From assembly GCA_025963815.1 (NCBI GenBank), contig JAOQAA010000642.1, positions 1-8,770 of the forward strand: a stretch of DNA of 8,770 bases. Reading direction: 5' to 3'. The notes under the pieces were generated by a model, which was not told where the DNA came from, did no database searches, and was given only the letters and a program-made list of their open reading frames with translations. This document shows positions 1-7,541 of this stretch, in pieces; the first letter of the stretch is position 1; each line of letters begins with the position of its first letter. This DNA is from Capsulimonas sp. (GTDB lineage Bacteria > Armatimonadota > Armatimonadia > Armatimonadales > Capsulimonadaceae). Made by a program: the position numbers and the translations under genes.

Positions 1-1
1 C

Positions 2-958
2 GACATCGAGAGTGCGCGATCGTTAATGCCTCTGATGGACGCCGCTGGCCGAAGCACACCCAAATATCGTTTGGAATATGCCCTGCTGCGTGCGAGCGTC
101 GAGATCTACGCGGAAGACGGCGGCGAAGCCGGCGACGCGCTGGATGAAGCGGATGCGCTTTACGAAGGCTCGAAAGGCGACGATCACTGGGTTCAGCTTC
201 GATGGGACCGCTTCCGATGGCTGCTGCTGCTGAAGCGGCCTGCGGAGGCGCTGGAGATCATCGATGAATTGCGAGCGCAGTATCCGATCGACACCGACGA
301 GCGAATGGCGGTCACGCTGCTGACCTGCCGTCTTTGCGCTATCTTGGATCTTCACGGATTGGAAGAAGGTCAGAAAGCGTATGCGGAGTATCAGCGTCTC
401 AAGATCCACTCTCCGTCGGACCGGCTGGATTTGAATGTGGCTCATTTGATTGCGAAGGCGTATGCAAAGAACGAAGATTGGCTGGGCGCCGAGCCTTATT
501 TCCGCTTGGCGCTTGAGCTTGCGACGAAACTCGGTTATGTGCCGTCAGGATCCGCGGACTTGATCGAGGACGCTGACGCCTGCTTCGAGCATTTAGGATT
601 TTCCAACGATCCCGCGATTGCAGAATTGAAACAGACTTTGGATAAGGTCCACCAAAAAGAGAAAGCGATCGTTCAAAAAGACGCTCATCAGGAATTCTTA
701 CTTCGCCAAATTGGTGAACTCGGAATAGGCTCTATCTGTTGGAGCCTGCTCATCTTCGCAGTCGCGGGGCAATCAGGTGCAGGGATCGATTTTGGGTCGC
801 TGCTGAGCAAGTTTTCCCTGGCGGCGGTTTTCGGCATCGTAATCGCCTGGGTTTTTGGATATTCGATGCGTGAGTTTCGGCCATTTGCCGCGCTCGTCAT
901 CGTTTTGCTGACCGTGCTGCCGTGGGCAGGGGCCGCCGCGATTGCATTCGCGCACTAA
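2..958 (+). CDS. Helical-repeat (TPR-like) protein with three C-terminal membrane segments, 5' partial
   Basis: The frame is open through the left edge of the window, so the start is probably missing; the first ATG inside is at 26. The visible 318 residues fall into two parts. About the first 200 residues are helical and read like degenerate TPR units, for example RPAEALEIIDELRAQYP and WLGAEPYFRLALELATKLG. Next comes a charged, possibly coiled stretch (about residues 208-238) and then three hydrophobic segments near residues 241-261, 272-288 and 294-316. The protein should therefore be anchored in the membrane by its C-terminus, with the repeat part as a soluble interaction domain. Which side of the membrane that domain faces cannot be told. 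I do not recognise a specific family and no catalytic motif is visible. It is transcribed toward the protease operon, and only 12 bases separate its stop from the ancestral stop of the CHAT gene at 971. That it is a real gene is well supported; its role is unknown. Confidence 0.8.
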   Translation, partial: DIESARSLMPLMDAAGRSTPKYRLEYALLRASVEIYAEDGGEAGDALDEADALYEGSKGDDHWVQLRWDRFRWLLLLKRPAEALEIIDELRAQYPIDTDERMAVTLLTCRLCAILDLHGLEEGQKAYAEYQRLKIHSPSDRLDLNVAHLIAKAYAKNEDWLGAEPYFRLALELATKLGYVPSGSADLIEDADACFEHLGFSNDPAIAELKQTLDKVHQKEKAIVQKDAHQEFLLRQIGELGIGSICWSLLIFAVAGQSGAGIDFGSLLSKFSLAAVFGIVIAWVFGYSMREFRPFAALVIVLLTVLPWAGAAAIAFAH

Positions 959-970
959 ACCTCGCGGGCG

Positions 971-1093
971 TCACTTCCAATTCCCAATCAAAATGAACGG
1001 AGCCCAGAAGTATGGGTGGGCGAATGGCGCTTTGGGATCGGGCGTGTAATCCGGGATTTCCGGTGTAGCGGGTCCGGCCTTAGAAGTAGTTTT
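971..1093 (-). pseudogene. Out-of-frame conserved C-terminal tail of the CHAT protease
   Basis: In the frame offset by one base from the CHAT reading frame, codons at 971-1093 encode 40 residues, KTTSKAGPATPE through HPYFWAPFILIGNWK, then a stop at 971-973. The HPY(F/Y)WAPF(I/V)L.G.W ending is the hallmark last strand of CHAT domains, so this is the true end of the upstream gene. Between the last in-frame CHAT codon and the first codon of this tail there is one base too many (modulo 3). Deleting one 10-bp unit of the adjacent tandem repeat joins GAPRGAA to KTTSKAG and gives a continuous 1091-residue protein. No separate start or ribosome site serves this piece. A sequencing or assembly error cannot be excluded. 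Confidence 0.88.
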
Positions 1094-4000
1094 CGCGGCG
1101 CCGCGCGGCGCCGCGCGGCGCGCCGGCGGATGCCGCTTTCTCTCCATGAAGGAGAGAAAGCTGCGCGGCCTGGAGCGCTTCGGCTTTGGATGAGCCGGGG
1201 TGGCTTTCGCGCCATTGGTAAAAGGCGTGCATGAGTATCTGCGTGCTTTCGTCGGCGACCGGCCAGAGGCTGGCGAGGATGGACCGGGCGCCCTGGCGCT
1301 GCGCGATGACCGCGCAGCCTTCGATCTCGCGGCCACCGGACCCGTCGCCGCCCGCGCTCATCGCGGTGTCGCAGGCCGAAAGCGTCAGCAGGTCGATGCC
1401 CTGAAATACCTGAGGCAGGGTCTTGAGATCGGCCAGCGTGAGATGGGTTCCGTCGCCGAGCAGAAGAAACGAATCGGCGTCGCTGCCTGGGCGGAACGAA
1501 AAGTGGCTGGCGATATGGACGACCGGGTATTTTCGATCTTCTAAGGCGGCGATCATCGAATCGCGGGTGAACGCGGCGTCCAGCAGCACGGCGCCGGGAA
1601 GTACGGCGTTCGCGTTTGCGGGATCGCCCTGAATGATTCCGTGCAGTTCTTCCGGAACGGACGGCAGCGCTTCAAAGCCGGGCTGCGCTTGGGAGACGCC
1701 GAGTCCGAGTGCGGACCAGTGCGCTGCCGGCGTGTCTTCCAGACGGCTCTGGCTCGCCAGCGTAAACACTTCATTGCGATATCGCTCCGCCAGATATTGC
1801 CTGCCGTCGTAGAGCGCCGCGATGGGAAGATAACGCAGGGCGCCGTCGAGCGACCACATCAGCGTCTTCGCCTGCGCGCCCGCCAGATCTTTTTCAATCG
1901 GCCCGATCAGAATTTTGTAAAGCTCCAGGGCAAGCGGGCGCGGATCGAGGCTGGGATCCTGGAGCGCTTCGCGCAGCGCCATGATCTTTTTGTTGAGCGC
2001 GGTGGAAGAGATGGGGTACTCCTCCGCTTTCTGCGTCTGTGAAGTGATGACGATGACCCGGTATTTGTCCGCCTCGACGATTGTATACAGCGCGACCGTT
2101 CCAGGGCCGAGATTGCGCAGGGTGTCCGAAAGCCCCGACGTTTCGCCGACGGACGCCAGACGCAGCGACGCGCCAGGCTTCGCAAACTCCACGGCCATCT
2201 TCGTCAGCGACTTTTGGAACGCCGTATTGGCGACCACCAGATCGCGGTCCACCTCCGCCAGCGTCTTTTTGTCCGTGTCGGTAAACGCCGTCGGGTCAAT
2301 CTGCGCCCGCGTCTTACGCGTCAGCAGTTCCTCACGCTTCTTCCCAATCGCCGTAACCTGATCCGAGATTTTGGCGTATCGATCTCTCCACGCTGCTTCC
2401 GTGGAGTTAAACGCGACCGGTTCGGCGGGCGATCCTGAGTCGGATCCGCCGCGAAGGGCGAAGTCGCGGTATTCTTTGCGCTTGATCAAGCGAAAGATTT
2501 GCTGCGCCTCCGGCAGGCGTCCCTTCTGTACAAGCACCTCGAACAATTTGCGATAAGTATCCTCATCCCGCCGAAGCAGCGCTTCCTCAGCAGTCGGTCC
2601 CGCTCCGGCGGCGTCCGCACGAATTGTCTCCAGGACATGCAGCGTTTGCTTGCCGTAAAAGATCGCCAGATTTTCTTTACCCATCGCGGAGTAGCCGTAC
2701 ATCAGTCGCCCTAGCGAAAACGCCTCAAAGTGCTTCGTGTTTTTGCTGTGATAAAGCGTTAGCGCGTGTTTGATGAGATCGACACCTTCCTGATTGCGAT
2801 GCATTTGGATACAAAGCATTCCTGAGAAGGTGGCGGCAAGCGCTTCTTTCTCAGGGGATTGGTATTGGCGGGCCATTGCGATCGCTTCATCAAAGTTTCC
2901 TTGTGCGGAATGGAACTCACCCAGCTTGATACTGGCGTACCCAAGCGCGAGCAGAGAGAAGAAAGCTTCACTATCTCCCAGTTCCTTCTCAATGCGCAGC
3001 TTTTCCTCGAAACATCGTTTTTGTTTGAGTGGATCTAAGTATTCGTAACCATAACCCAGCGCATACCAAGCCTTCAGCTGGGAATGCTTGTCGCCATTCT
3101 TCTGGGCCTCCGCCAGCAACGGCTCCAGCGCCGTGACGGCTTGTAAGGCTTCCAGTCGGTCCCGAACTCCGCAGTGCATATTGATCCGGCAGCCCAGCGC
3201 TCTGCTGGTGTCTCCCGCCGCTTCGTAGATAGGGATCGCGCGCGAATAGTATTCTCTTGCCTGGGCGAAATCTGCCATCATGCGGTAGTTGTCGCCGAGG
3301 CAGCACAGCGCCTGCGCTTTGTCGATCGGCTCTCCATGAGCTTCAGCAATCGCCAAAGCGTCCGTGTATGCCTGAATGGATTCTGCGAATTGATTTTGAA
3401 GTCGAGCGCAGTAGCCGATCTGGCAGAGGCAGGCGATTTCTAGGCGAGGGGCGTTCTTGCGATGCTCGATCGCAGCCAGCGCCTTGTTGACGGTCTTTGA
3501 TTGCTCGTAATCTCCAGCATCGGCGTACGCTTCTTGAATTTCGGTCATCACGGAGTACTCAAGGTCCGCTTGATGATATTGTCGAGAGGAAGTTAGCGCT
3601 AATGAGGAGTAAGTGAGGGCTTCCTGAGGGCGGCCGGTGTAGCGCAGGATAACGCTGCGGGAGATAAGAGCGAGAGTCTGAAGCTGAGAATCCCGGGAGT
3701 GGCGCGCAAGACGCAGCGCTTCCATATTCGCCGCCAGCGCGTCCGGAAAACGGTTGAGCAGGTGAAAGGCGTCCCCCATCCGCAGCTGGTCGAGGGCGGC
3801 CCGATCTAGCCGAAGATCCTTGTCAATCCGATAAGCCGCTTTCAGATGGTCGATTGCTCCTGCGATATCTCCGCCTTTCCACAGCTTTTCCTGCCACTTG
3901 TCTTCAACGATCGCCAAACAAACCCGGAGCACCTTTCGGTCCTCCAGGGCGAATCGAGGGATCCTGTCGATCAGAAGCTTTTTGGCGTCCTCAAACCTAC

Positions 4001-4256
4001 CTTCGTGAGAGTAAGCGTCGCTCAAATCGGCGACATATCTGCCCGTGCGTGGATCGCCGATGACGGCTTGTTCGAAGCTTCCGATCGCGGTGGCGTAGTC
4101 ATTGAAGGTAATGGCGGCCAGTCCGCCGTCTTCCCATTGCTGTGGCGTGAGCGTGTCAGGTCCGGGGCCCTGTGCGTACACATGACCCATTCCAGAGGCC
4201 AGCAGCGTGAGCGCCAGGCTGCACCGTATCCACAATTTTTGATGGGAACGCTTCAT
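1080..4256 (-). CDS. Secreted TPR-CHAT cysteine protease, C-terminus frameshifted
   Basis: As read, this encodes 1058 residues. Residues 1-28 form a signal peptide (KR start, hydrophobic LALTLLASGMG, likely cut after VYA), so the protein should be exported. Residues about 40-600 are tandem TPR-like helical repeats, for example at 161-185, 279-308, 319-348 and 440-466. A charged linker, possibly coiled, follows at about 620-690. The CHAT (caspase-HetF-associated with TPRs) peptidase domain spans about 715 to the end. The expected catalytic dyad is visible: His918 in HIASHF and Cys962 in LSACDT. CHAT enzymes are caspase/separase-like proteases, often switched on through their repeat domain. The ATG overlaps the stop of the upstream subtilisin gene (ATGA, 4253-4256) and has no obvious Shine-Dalgarno, which suggests translational coupling. 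The last 7 residues (RRRENYF) are not CHAT-like. The normal ending, with HPYFWAPFILIGNW, lies in another frame down to 971. Whether the enzyme is active in this form is uncertain. Confidence 0.93.
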   Translation of the reverse strand: MKRSHQKLWIRCSLALTLLASGMGHVYAQGPGPDTLTPQQWEDGGLAAITFNDYATAIGSFEQAVIGDPRTGRYVADLSDAYSHEGRFEDAKKLLIDRIPRFALEDRKVLRVCLAIVEDKWQEKLWKGGDIAGAIDHLKAAYRIDKDLRLDRAALDQLRMGDAFHLLNRFPDALAANMEALRLARHSRDSQLQTLALISRSVILRYTGRPQEALTYSSLALTSSRQYHQADLEYSVMTEIQEAYADAGDYEQSKTVNKALAAIEHRKNAPRLEIACLCQIGYCARLQNQFAESIQAYTDALAIAEAHGEPIDKAQALCCLGDNYRMMADFAQAREYYSRAIPIYEAAGDTSRALGCRINMHCGVRDRLEALQAVTALEPLLAEAQKNGDKHSQLKAWYALGYGYEYLDPLKQKRCFEEKLRIEKELGDSEAFFSLLALGYASIKLGEFHSAQGNFDEAIAMARQYQSPEKEALAATFSGMLCIQMHRNQEGVDLIKHALTLYHSKNTKHFEAFSLGRLMYGYSAMGKENLAIFYGKQTLHVLETIRADAAGAGPTAEEALLRRDEDTYRKLFEVLVQKGRLPEAQQIFRLIKRKEYRDFALRGGSDSGSPAEPVAFNSTEAAWRDRYAKISDQVTAIGKKREELLTRKTRAQIDPTAFTDTDKKTLAEVDRDLVVANTAFQKSLTKMAVEFAKPGASLRLASVGETSGLSDTLRNLGPGTVALYTIVEADKYRVIVITSQTQKAEEYPISSTALNKKIMALREALQDPSLDPRPLALELYKILIGPIEKDLAGAQAKTLMWSLDGALRYLPIAALYDGRQYLAERYRNEVFTLASQSRLEDTPAAHWSALGLGVSQAQPGFEALPSVPEELHGIIQGDPANANAVLPGAVLLDAAFTRDSMIAALEDRKYPVVHIASHFSFRPGSDADSFLLLGDGTHLTLADLKTLPQVFQGIDLLTLSACDTAMSAGGDGSGGREIEGCAVIAQRQGARSILASLWPVADESTQILMHAFYQWRESHPGSSKAEALQAAQLSLLHGEKAASAGAPRGAARRRENYF
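1094..1121. repeat. 10-bp GC-rich tandem repeat, 2.8 copies, at the CHAT frameshift
   Basis: The unit CCGCGCGGCG occurs twice perfectly at 1101-1110 and 1111-1120. It is preceded by 7 matching bases at 1094-1100 and followed by one at 1121. The tract contains only G and C and holds GGCGCC palindromes, so it is prone both to slippage and to sequencing trouble. A 10-bp change shifts the reading frame by one, and the frame is indeed broken at this point in the CHAT gene. With one unit fewer the gene reads through. Confidence 0.92.
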
Positions 4257-6367
4257 GGCTGCATCGGTTCGGATTTTGTGTGATCGCTCTCAGACGTGGC
4301 GTGGATGGCGGCGGCGGGGTCGAGTTTGCCGTAGCCCCATTCGGAGTTGGGAACGGCGCCGGTGAAGTCGTCGCTGTGGGCAGTGCTGGTGAGGATTTTA
4401 CGGATCTGGGCTTCGTCGAGCGCCGGGTTCTTTTGCAGCATCAGGGCAATGACGCCGGCCGTGTAGGGGCAGGCGGCGCTGGTGCCGGACCACGCGATGT
4501 GTTTTTTGTCTGGCGTGAGGGAGGCCAGGTCGGGTTTTCCCAATTCGTTCAAACCCATACTTGAGCCCTGGGCGAGCGGCGAGATCGTGTATGCGCCCGG
4601 CGCGGCGATCTCCGGTTTGACGATCCCGTCGCGGCGGAAGCCGGGGCTGGAGTAGTCGGAGATATCGCCGACCGGCAGATTGTATGTCGTGGTCTTGCCG
4701 GAGGCCCCGCGCCAGGACTTGCGGATGTTATACGAACCGACCGTGATCACATTGGAGGCCGTGCCAGGCGACGCGACCATGGCGTGTTTGTCCGCGCCGT
4801 CGCCGAAGGAGGCGTTGCCGGAGAACGGCAGGTAAAGATGGAATGCACCGTCCGTCACCTTGGCGCCCGCGCCGAAGGCGTAGACCAGGTAGCGGCCTGT
4901 CTGCAAGGGGATCGATACCCGGTCTTCCTTTCCATCGGAAACCTGATCGGTTTGGACGGTCTGGAAAAACGCCGCGAACGATTTGGGGATTTTCGTCGGC
5001 GTGCTGATGATCCCCTTGATGCCCTTGCCGTTGCGTGCGACATAAAATACCGCAGGCTCGCCGTTTTTGCCGATCAAAAATTTGTCCAGCCCCACCACCG
5101 CGAATCCCCACTCATCAGCGTCTTTGAAATAAGCGTCCACCAGGGTCGGCTGCTGGACAAACAGCTGGATGGGGCGGCTTTCGATGTCGGCCTGGCCAGG
5201 GGTTTGCGCGCCGAACCGACCGCTGGCGTGGGAGCTGTTTTGTCCATCGTTGCCAGCCGCCACGCAGATGCAGACCCCAGGATTGCCCGGCGCCGCGATC
5301 TCGTTCATCGCTTCCTCTTCCAGACTGCCGCCGTCGTGGGCCGTGTCATTGGAGCCGAAGCTCTGGCTGATGACGCATGGCTCGCCCAGCAGCTTTGCCT
5401 GATCGACGACAAATTGCGTTCCCAGGAAGTAAAACGGATTGGCGCCGTTATTGCCGGCTTTGACGACGATCAGGTCCGCTTCAGGCGCCACTCCTGGGAA
5501 ATCCGCGCCGCTGCCTGCGGCGGTCCCGGCGCAGGCGGTGCCGTGGCCTTCGCTGTCGAGTGATTTCACCGTCCCTGTCTTGTGCAGCGCGGCGTCGATC
5601 TGATCACGCGTGTAAAGCGTTCCCAAAATCTCCTTGCCTGCCACCTGTGGCGGTTTCGAGCCGATCTTGCCCTTCGATGTTTTCCAGGATTGATCCGTCA
5701 TATCCCACAGGGCGAGGATGCGCGTGGAGCCGTCGGCGCGCCGGAAGTCGGCGTGCCGCCAGTCGATCCCTGAGTCGATGACGCCGACGACCACGCCTTT
5801 GCCGGTCAGCCCCTGATGATCGAAATCCGTCGGGGTGGTTTCGCCGCCTCGCGTATTCTGGAATGGTCGAATTCGCGGCGGACTGGAGTTGCGGGGCGTG
5901 GGCGGATACGCGGCGCTTCGGGCCAGACGGATCGCGTACACGGAGCTTTCCGCCGCCAGATCCGCGAGGCGGGCGACGGGAACGTGGGCGTAGACTGTAT
6001 GGGAGGCGGAACGCTTATAGATTACCGCGCCGGCTGATTCCAGGGGGCCGTCTCCCGCGCTGGAAGCCACCGTCAAAGCCACACTGACCTGCGGCGTACG
6101 CTCGGTCCCATCGATCCCAAACCGGCTTTTGAGCTGCGCCTTGGAGTAGACGAACGTGTCGGAACCCGCTGGCCTTGCGTCGAACTGATGCGCGAGCAGG
6201 CGCAGTTCGGGAGCCATCTTGGCGCCGCCCGCTCCTCCGCGCGTAGTAACTTTTAAAATGCCGCCATCCATGTTGGGATAGGGGATACGCAGTTTGGGAG
6301 CGCCGTGCGCCGCCGTTACGGTCAGCAGCAAAGTGAAGATGGAAAGAGATCGTGCGGTCATAGTCAT
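4253..6367 (-). CDS. Secreted S8 family subtilisin-like serine protease
   Basis: The gene encodes 704 residues. A signal peptide covers about residues 1-23 (ARSLSIFTLLLTVTAAHGA), so the enzyme is exported; residues up to about 185 look like a propeptide and linker. The S8 catalytic set is complete: Asp198 in VVVGVIDSGID, His275 in EGHGTACAG, oxyanion Asn373 in VAAGNDGQ and Ser630 in WSGTSAACPYTAG. About 256 residues lie between Asn373 and Ser630, more than in a minimal subtilisin. This inserted beta-rich region resembles the arrangement in larger CspA-like subtilases. The first ATG (6367) sits only 3 bases after AGGA, while a second ATG at 6361 has a better 9-base spacing, so the protein may be two residues shorter. 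Its TGA overlaps the ATG of the CHAT protease gene, so the two are co-translated and probably act in the same extracytoplasmic pathway, perhaps with one processing the other. No cell-wall or secretion-sorting domain is visible at the C-terminus. Confidence 0.95.
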   Translation of the reverse strand: MTMTARSLSIFTLLLTVTAAHGAPKLRIPYPNMDGGILKVTTRGGAGGAKMAPELRLLAHQFDARPAGSDTFVYSKAQLKSRFGIDGTERTPQVSVALTVASSAGDGPLESAGAVIYKRSASHTVYAHVPVARLADLAAESSVYAIRLARSAAYPPTPRNSSPPRIRPFQNTRGGETTPTDFDHQGLTGKGVVVGVIDSGIDWRHADFRRADGSTRILALWDMTDQSWKTSKGKIGSKPPQVAGKEILGTLYTRDQIDAALHKTGTVKSLDSEGHGTACAGTAAGSGADFPGVAPEADLIVVKAGNNGANPFYFLGTQFVVDQAKLLGEPCVISQSFGSNDTAHDGGSLEEEAMNEIAAPGNPGVCICVAAGNDGQNSSHASGRFGAQTPGQADIESRPIQLFVQQPTLVDAYFKDADEWGFAVVGLDKFLIGKNGEPAVFYVARNGKGIKGIISTPTKIPKSFAAFFQTVQTDQVSDGKEDRVSIPLQTGRYLVYAFGAGAKVTDGAFHLYLPFSGNASFGDGADKHAMVASPGTASNVITVGSYNIRKSWRGASGKTTTYNLPVGDISDYSSPGFRRDGIVKPEIAAPGAYTISPLAQGSSMGLNELGKPDLASLTPDKKHIAWSGTSAACPYTAGVIALMLQKNPALDEAQIRKILTSTAHSDDFTGAVPNSEWGYGKLDPAAAIHATSESDHTKSEPMQP

Positions 6368-6397
6368 GATTCCTAGAGCGGCAAACGGGCGTGTTCT

Positions 6398-6403
6398 ATT
6401 ATA
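6398..6403 (-). promoter_or_regulatory. Possible -10 element (TATAAT) for the subtilisin-CHAT operon
   Basis: On the minus strand a perfect TATAAT lies 30 bases upstream of the subtilisin ATG, in the short gap after the comEC stop. The hexamer 17 bases further up (CATAAA) is a poor -35, so this is a weak promoter prediction. If it is real, transcription would begin near 6390 and the protease operon could be expressed independently of comEC. Confidence 0.4.
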
Positions 6404-6421
6404 AGAGACAAACGAGCCTTT

Positions 6422-7240
6422 TTATGGGATTTCCGCGAGATCCATGGAAATTTTCGAGCGGCTTAAGAAGTATGCTGCGGCGGCGATCCCGCCGTAATAA
6501 AGCGCGATCGAAAGTACTGACGGCGTTTGGATCGCTCGGAACGCCCACGGACCTTCCCCGCAGGCTCGCACGACCGCGATCACATAATCCAGCAGCGGCA
6601 AAAGAAGCATCGCGCCGAATGCGCCTGCGGCGGAGGAAACGCAGGCGAGCGCGGCGGTCAAGAATCCAAGTGGGATGATCAGAAACAGCGCAGGCACGAC
6701 GAGAAGATTGGCGAGGACGCCGCTGAGGGAGAACTCATTGTAAGCGCTGGCGACGATCGGCGCGGAGCCGAGCTGCGCGAAGAGGGTAAGCCCCGCAAGC
6801 TCCAGCGTCCAGAAGACGGCGCGTCGGCCGGCGGGAGCGATTCGAGTCCATCGCTGGGATCGGCCGCGCCAGTAATCCGACCAGAGGGGCATGGCGGCGG
6901 CGAGGGTGGCGACGGTGAAGAACGACATCTGAAATCCGGCGTCGAAGAGTGTTTGCGGGTTCTCCAGCAGGATGGCGAGCGCGGCGAATCCCAGGGATGT
7001 GGGAAGGTCCGGCTCACGCTCGAACAGCAGGGCGCCTAAGTAGACGGTCGCCAGCAGCACGGCGCGTGTGACGGAAGGCCGCCCGCCGGCCATCACGGCG
7101 TATAGCCAGAGTATGGCGATGATCCCCAGAGCCGACCAGCGGCGGGGCAGGGTGAGCCGCCGCGCGGCGGCGAGAAGCCACCAGAGGAGAATTCCGACGT
7201 GGAGACCCGCCGAGGCGAGAATGTGAACCGTACCCGTGTG
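6422..7240 (-). pseudogene. comEC: comEC/rec2 DNA-uptake channel, 5'-truncated remnant
   Basis: The minus-strand frame is open from 7246 down to the stop at 6422 and gives about 272 residues of the ComEC 'Competence' membrane domain. Recognisable family motifs are HILASAGLHVGIL near the cut end, AGGRPSVTRA, NPQTLFDAGFQMSFF and FSLSGVLANLLVVPA, with several hydrophobic helices. ComEC forms the inner-membrane channel that takes up single-stranded DNA during natural transformation. The N-terminal domain, the first helices and any start are missing. Just upstream of HTGTVHIL the frame runs into TAA at 7247-7249 and another two codons further up, and the DNA becomes AT-rich. The protein ends soon after the last helix, without the metallo-beta-lactamase domain found in longer ComEC proteins; that shorter form occurs in the family and is probably native. 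A GTG at 7096 could in principle start a 224-residue fragment, but such a fragment would lack the HVG helix and is unlikely to work. Confidence 0.85.
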
Positions 7241-7475
7241 AACGTTTTATCTTTAGTTCGAGCCGATTCTTAGATGGGGCTACATTGGCGACATGTCTTC
7301 GACGTGCCCATCAGAATCTTGAGAATTTCTATCGGAGACTAACGATCCAGGGGTGATGTAGGATCTTAAAGCAAACTCCGAGGTTCGGTGGCGGACGTTG
7401 TTAATAGGAACTCATATTCATATCAATATATAGTTATTTTCTTTAGAGACTGATACTAAATATGGTGGCAAACTC
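7241..7475. other. Gene-poor left end of the AT-rich segment
   Basis: These 235 bases separate the broken comEC from the promoter of the next operon. Composition falls from about half G+C at 7261-7320 to under 40 percent near 7441. I see no open frame with a start and ribosome site, no tRNA and no clear transposase. A run of about 35 open codons on the plus strand up to a TGA near 7354 has no start and no recognisable motif. The left boundary is the comEC junction. A 7-bp direct repeat, TGTGAAC (7222-7228 and 7237-7243), brackets it. The segment is a candidate for the end of a mobile element, but no inverted terminal repeat was identified. Confidence 0.5.
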
Positions 7476-7504
7476 TTGTTCGGTTATGGAAATTGTGGTA
7501 TAAT
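7476..7504 (+). promoter_or_regulatory. Sigma70-type promoter of the membrane protein/microprotein operon
   Basis: TTGTTC (7476-7481) and a perfect TATAAT (7499-7504) are separated by exactly 17 bases. Transcription should begin near 7511-7513. This argues that translation starts at ATG 7542 rather than at TTG 7476 or ATG 7509, which would lie in or at the edge of the promoter. Confidence 0.65.
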
Positions 7505-7541
7505 TAGTATGTACTTGGAGCGCCGATGGAGTGATTGTCCG

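Noticed and set aside
1094..1121. GC-rich repeat as a shared transcription terminator for the convergent genes
   Set aside because: It lies inside the ancestral CHAT coding sequence, and no stem-loop followed by a T run fits either gene end.
4784..5563. 259-codon open frame on the plus strand opposite the subtilisin gene
   Set aside because: It is the antisense of a gene with a full S8 motif set. Long shadow frames are expected in GC-rich DNA and it shows no motif of its own.
6527..7039. 170-codon open frame on the plus strand opposite comEC
   Set aside because: It is antisense to conserved comEC motifs and has low-complexity charged composition typical of shadow frames.
7221..7290. Possible group II intron end: GTGTG on the plus strand at the junction and a minus-strand ACGGTTC resembling domain V
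   Set aside because: The ACGGTTC lies in conserved comEC coding sequence, the matching 5' half of a domain V hairpin is absent, and no intron-encoded reverse transcriptase is visible.
7255..7356. Open plus-strand run of about 35 codons that could be the end of a transposase
   Set aside because: It has no start, no ribosome site and no recognisable transposase motif. The length is within what chance gives, so it is not called.
7476..7541. Longer N-terminus (TTG 7476 or ATG 7509) for the membrane protein
   Set aside because: These starts fall in the -35 hexamer or at the predicted transcript start; ATG 7542 has a GGAG at proper spacing.
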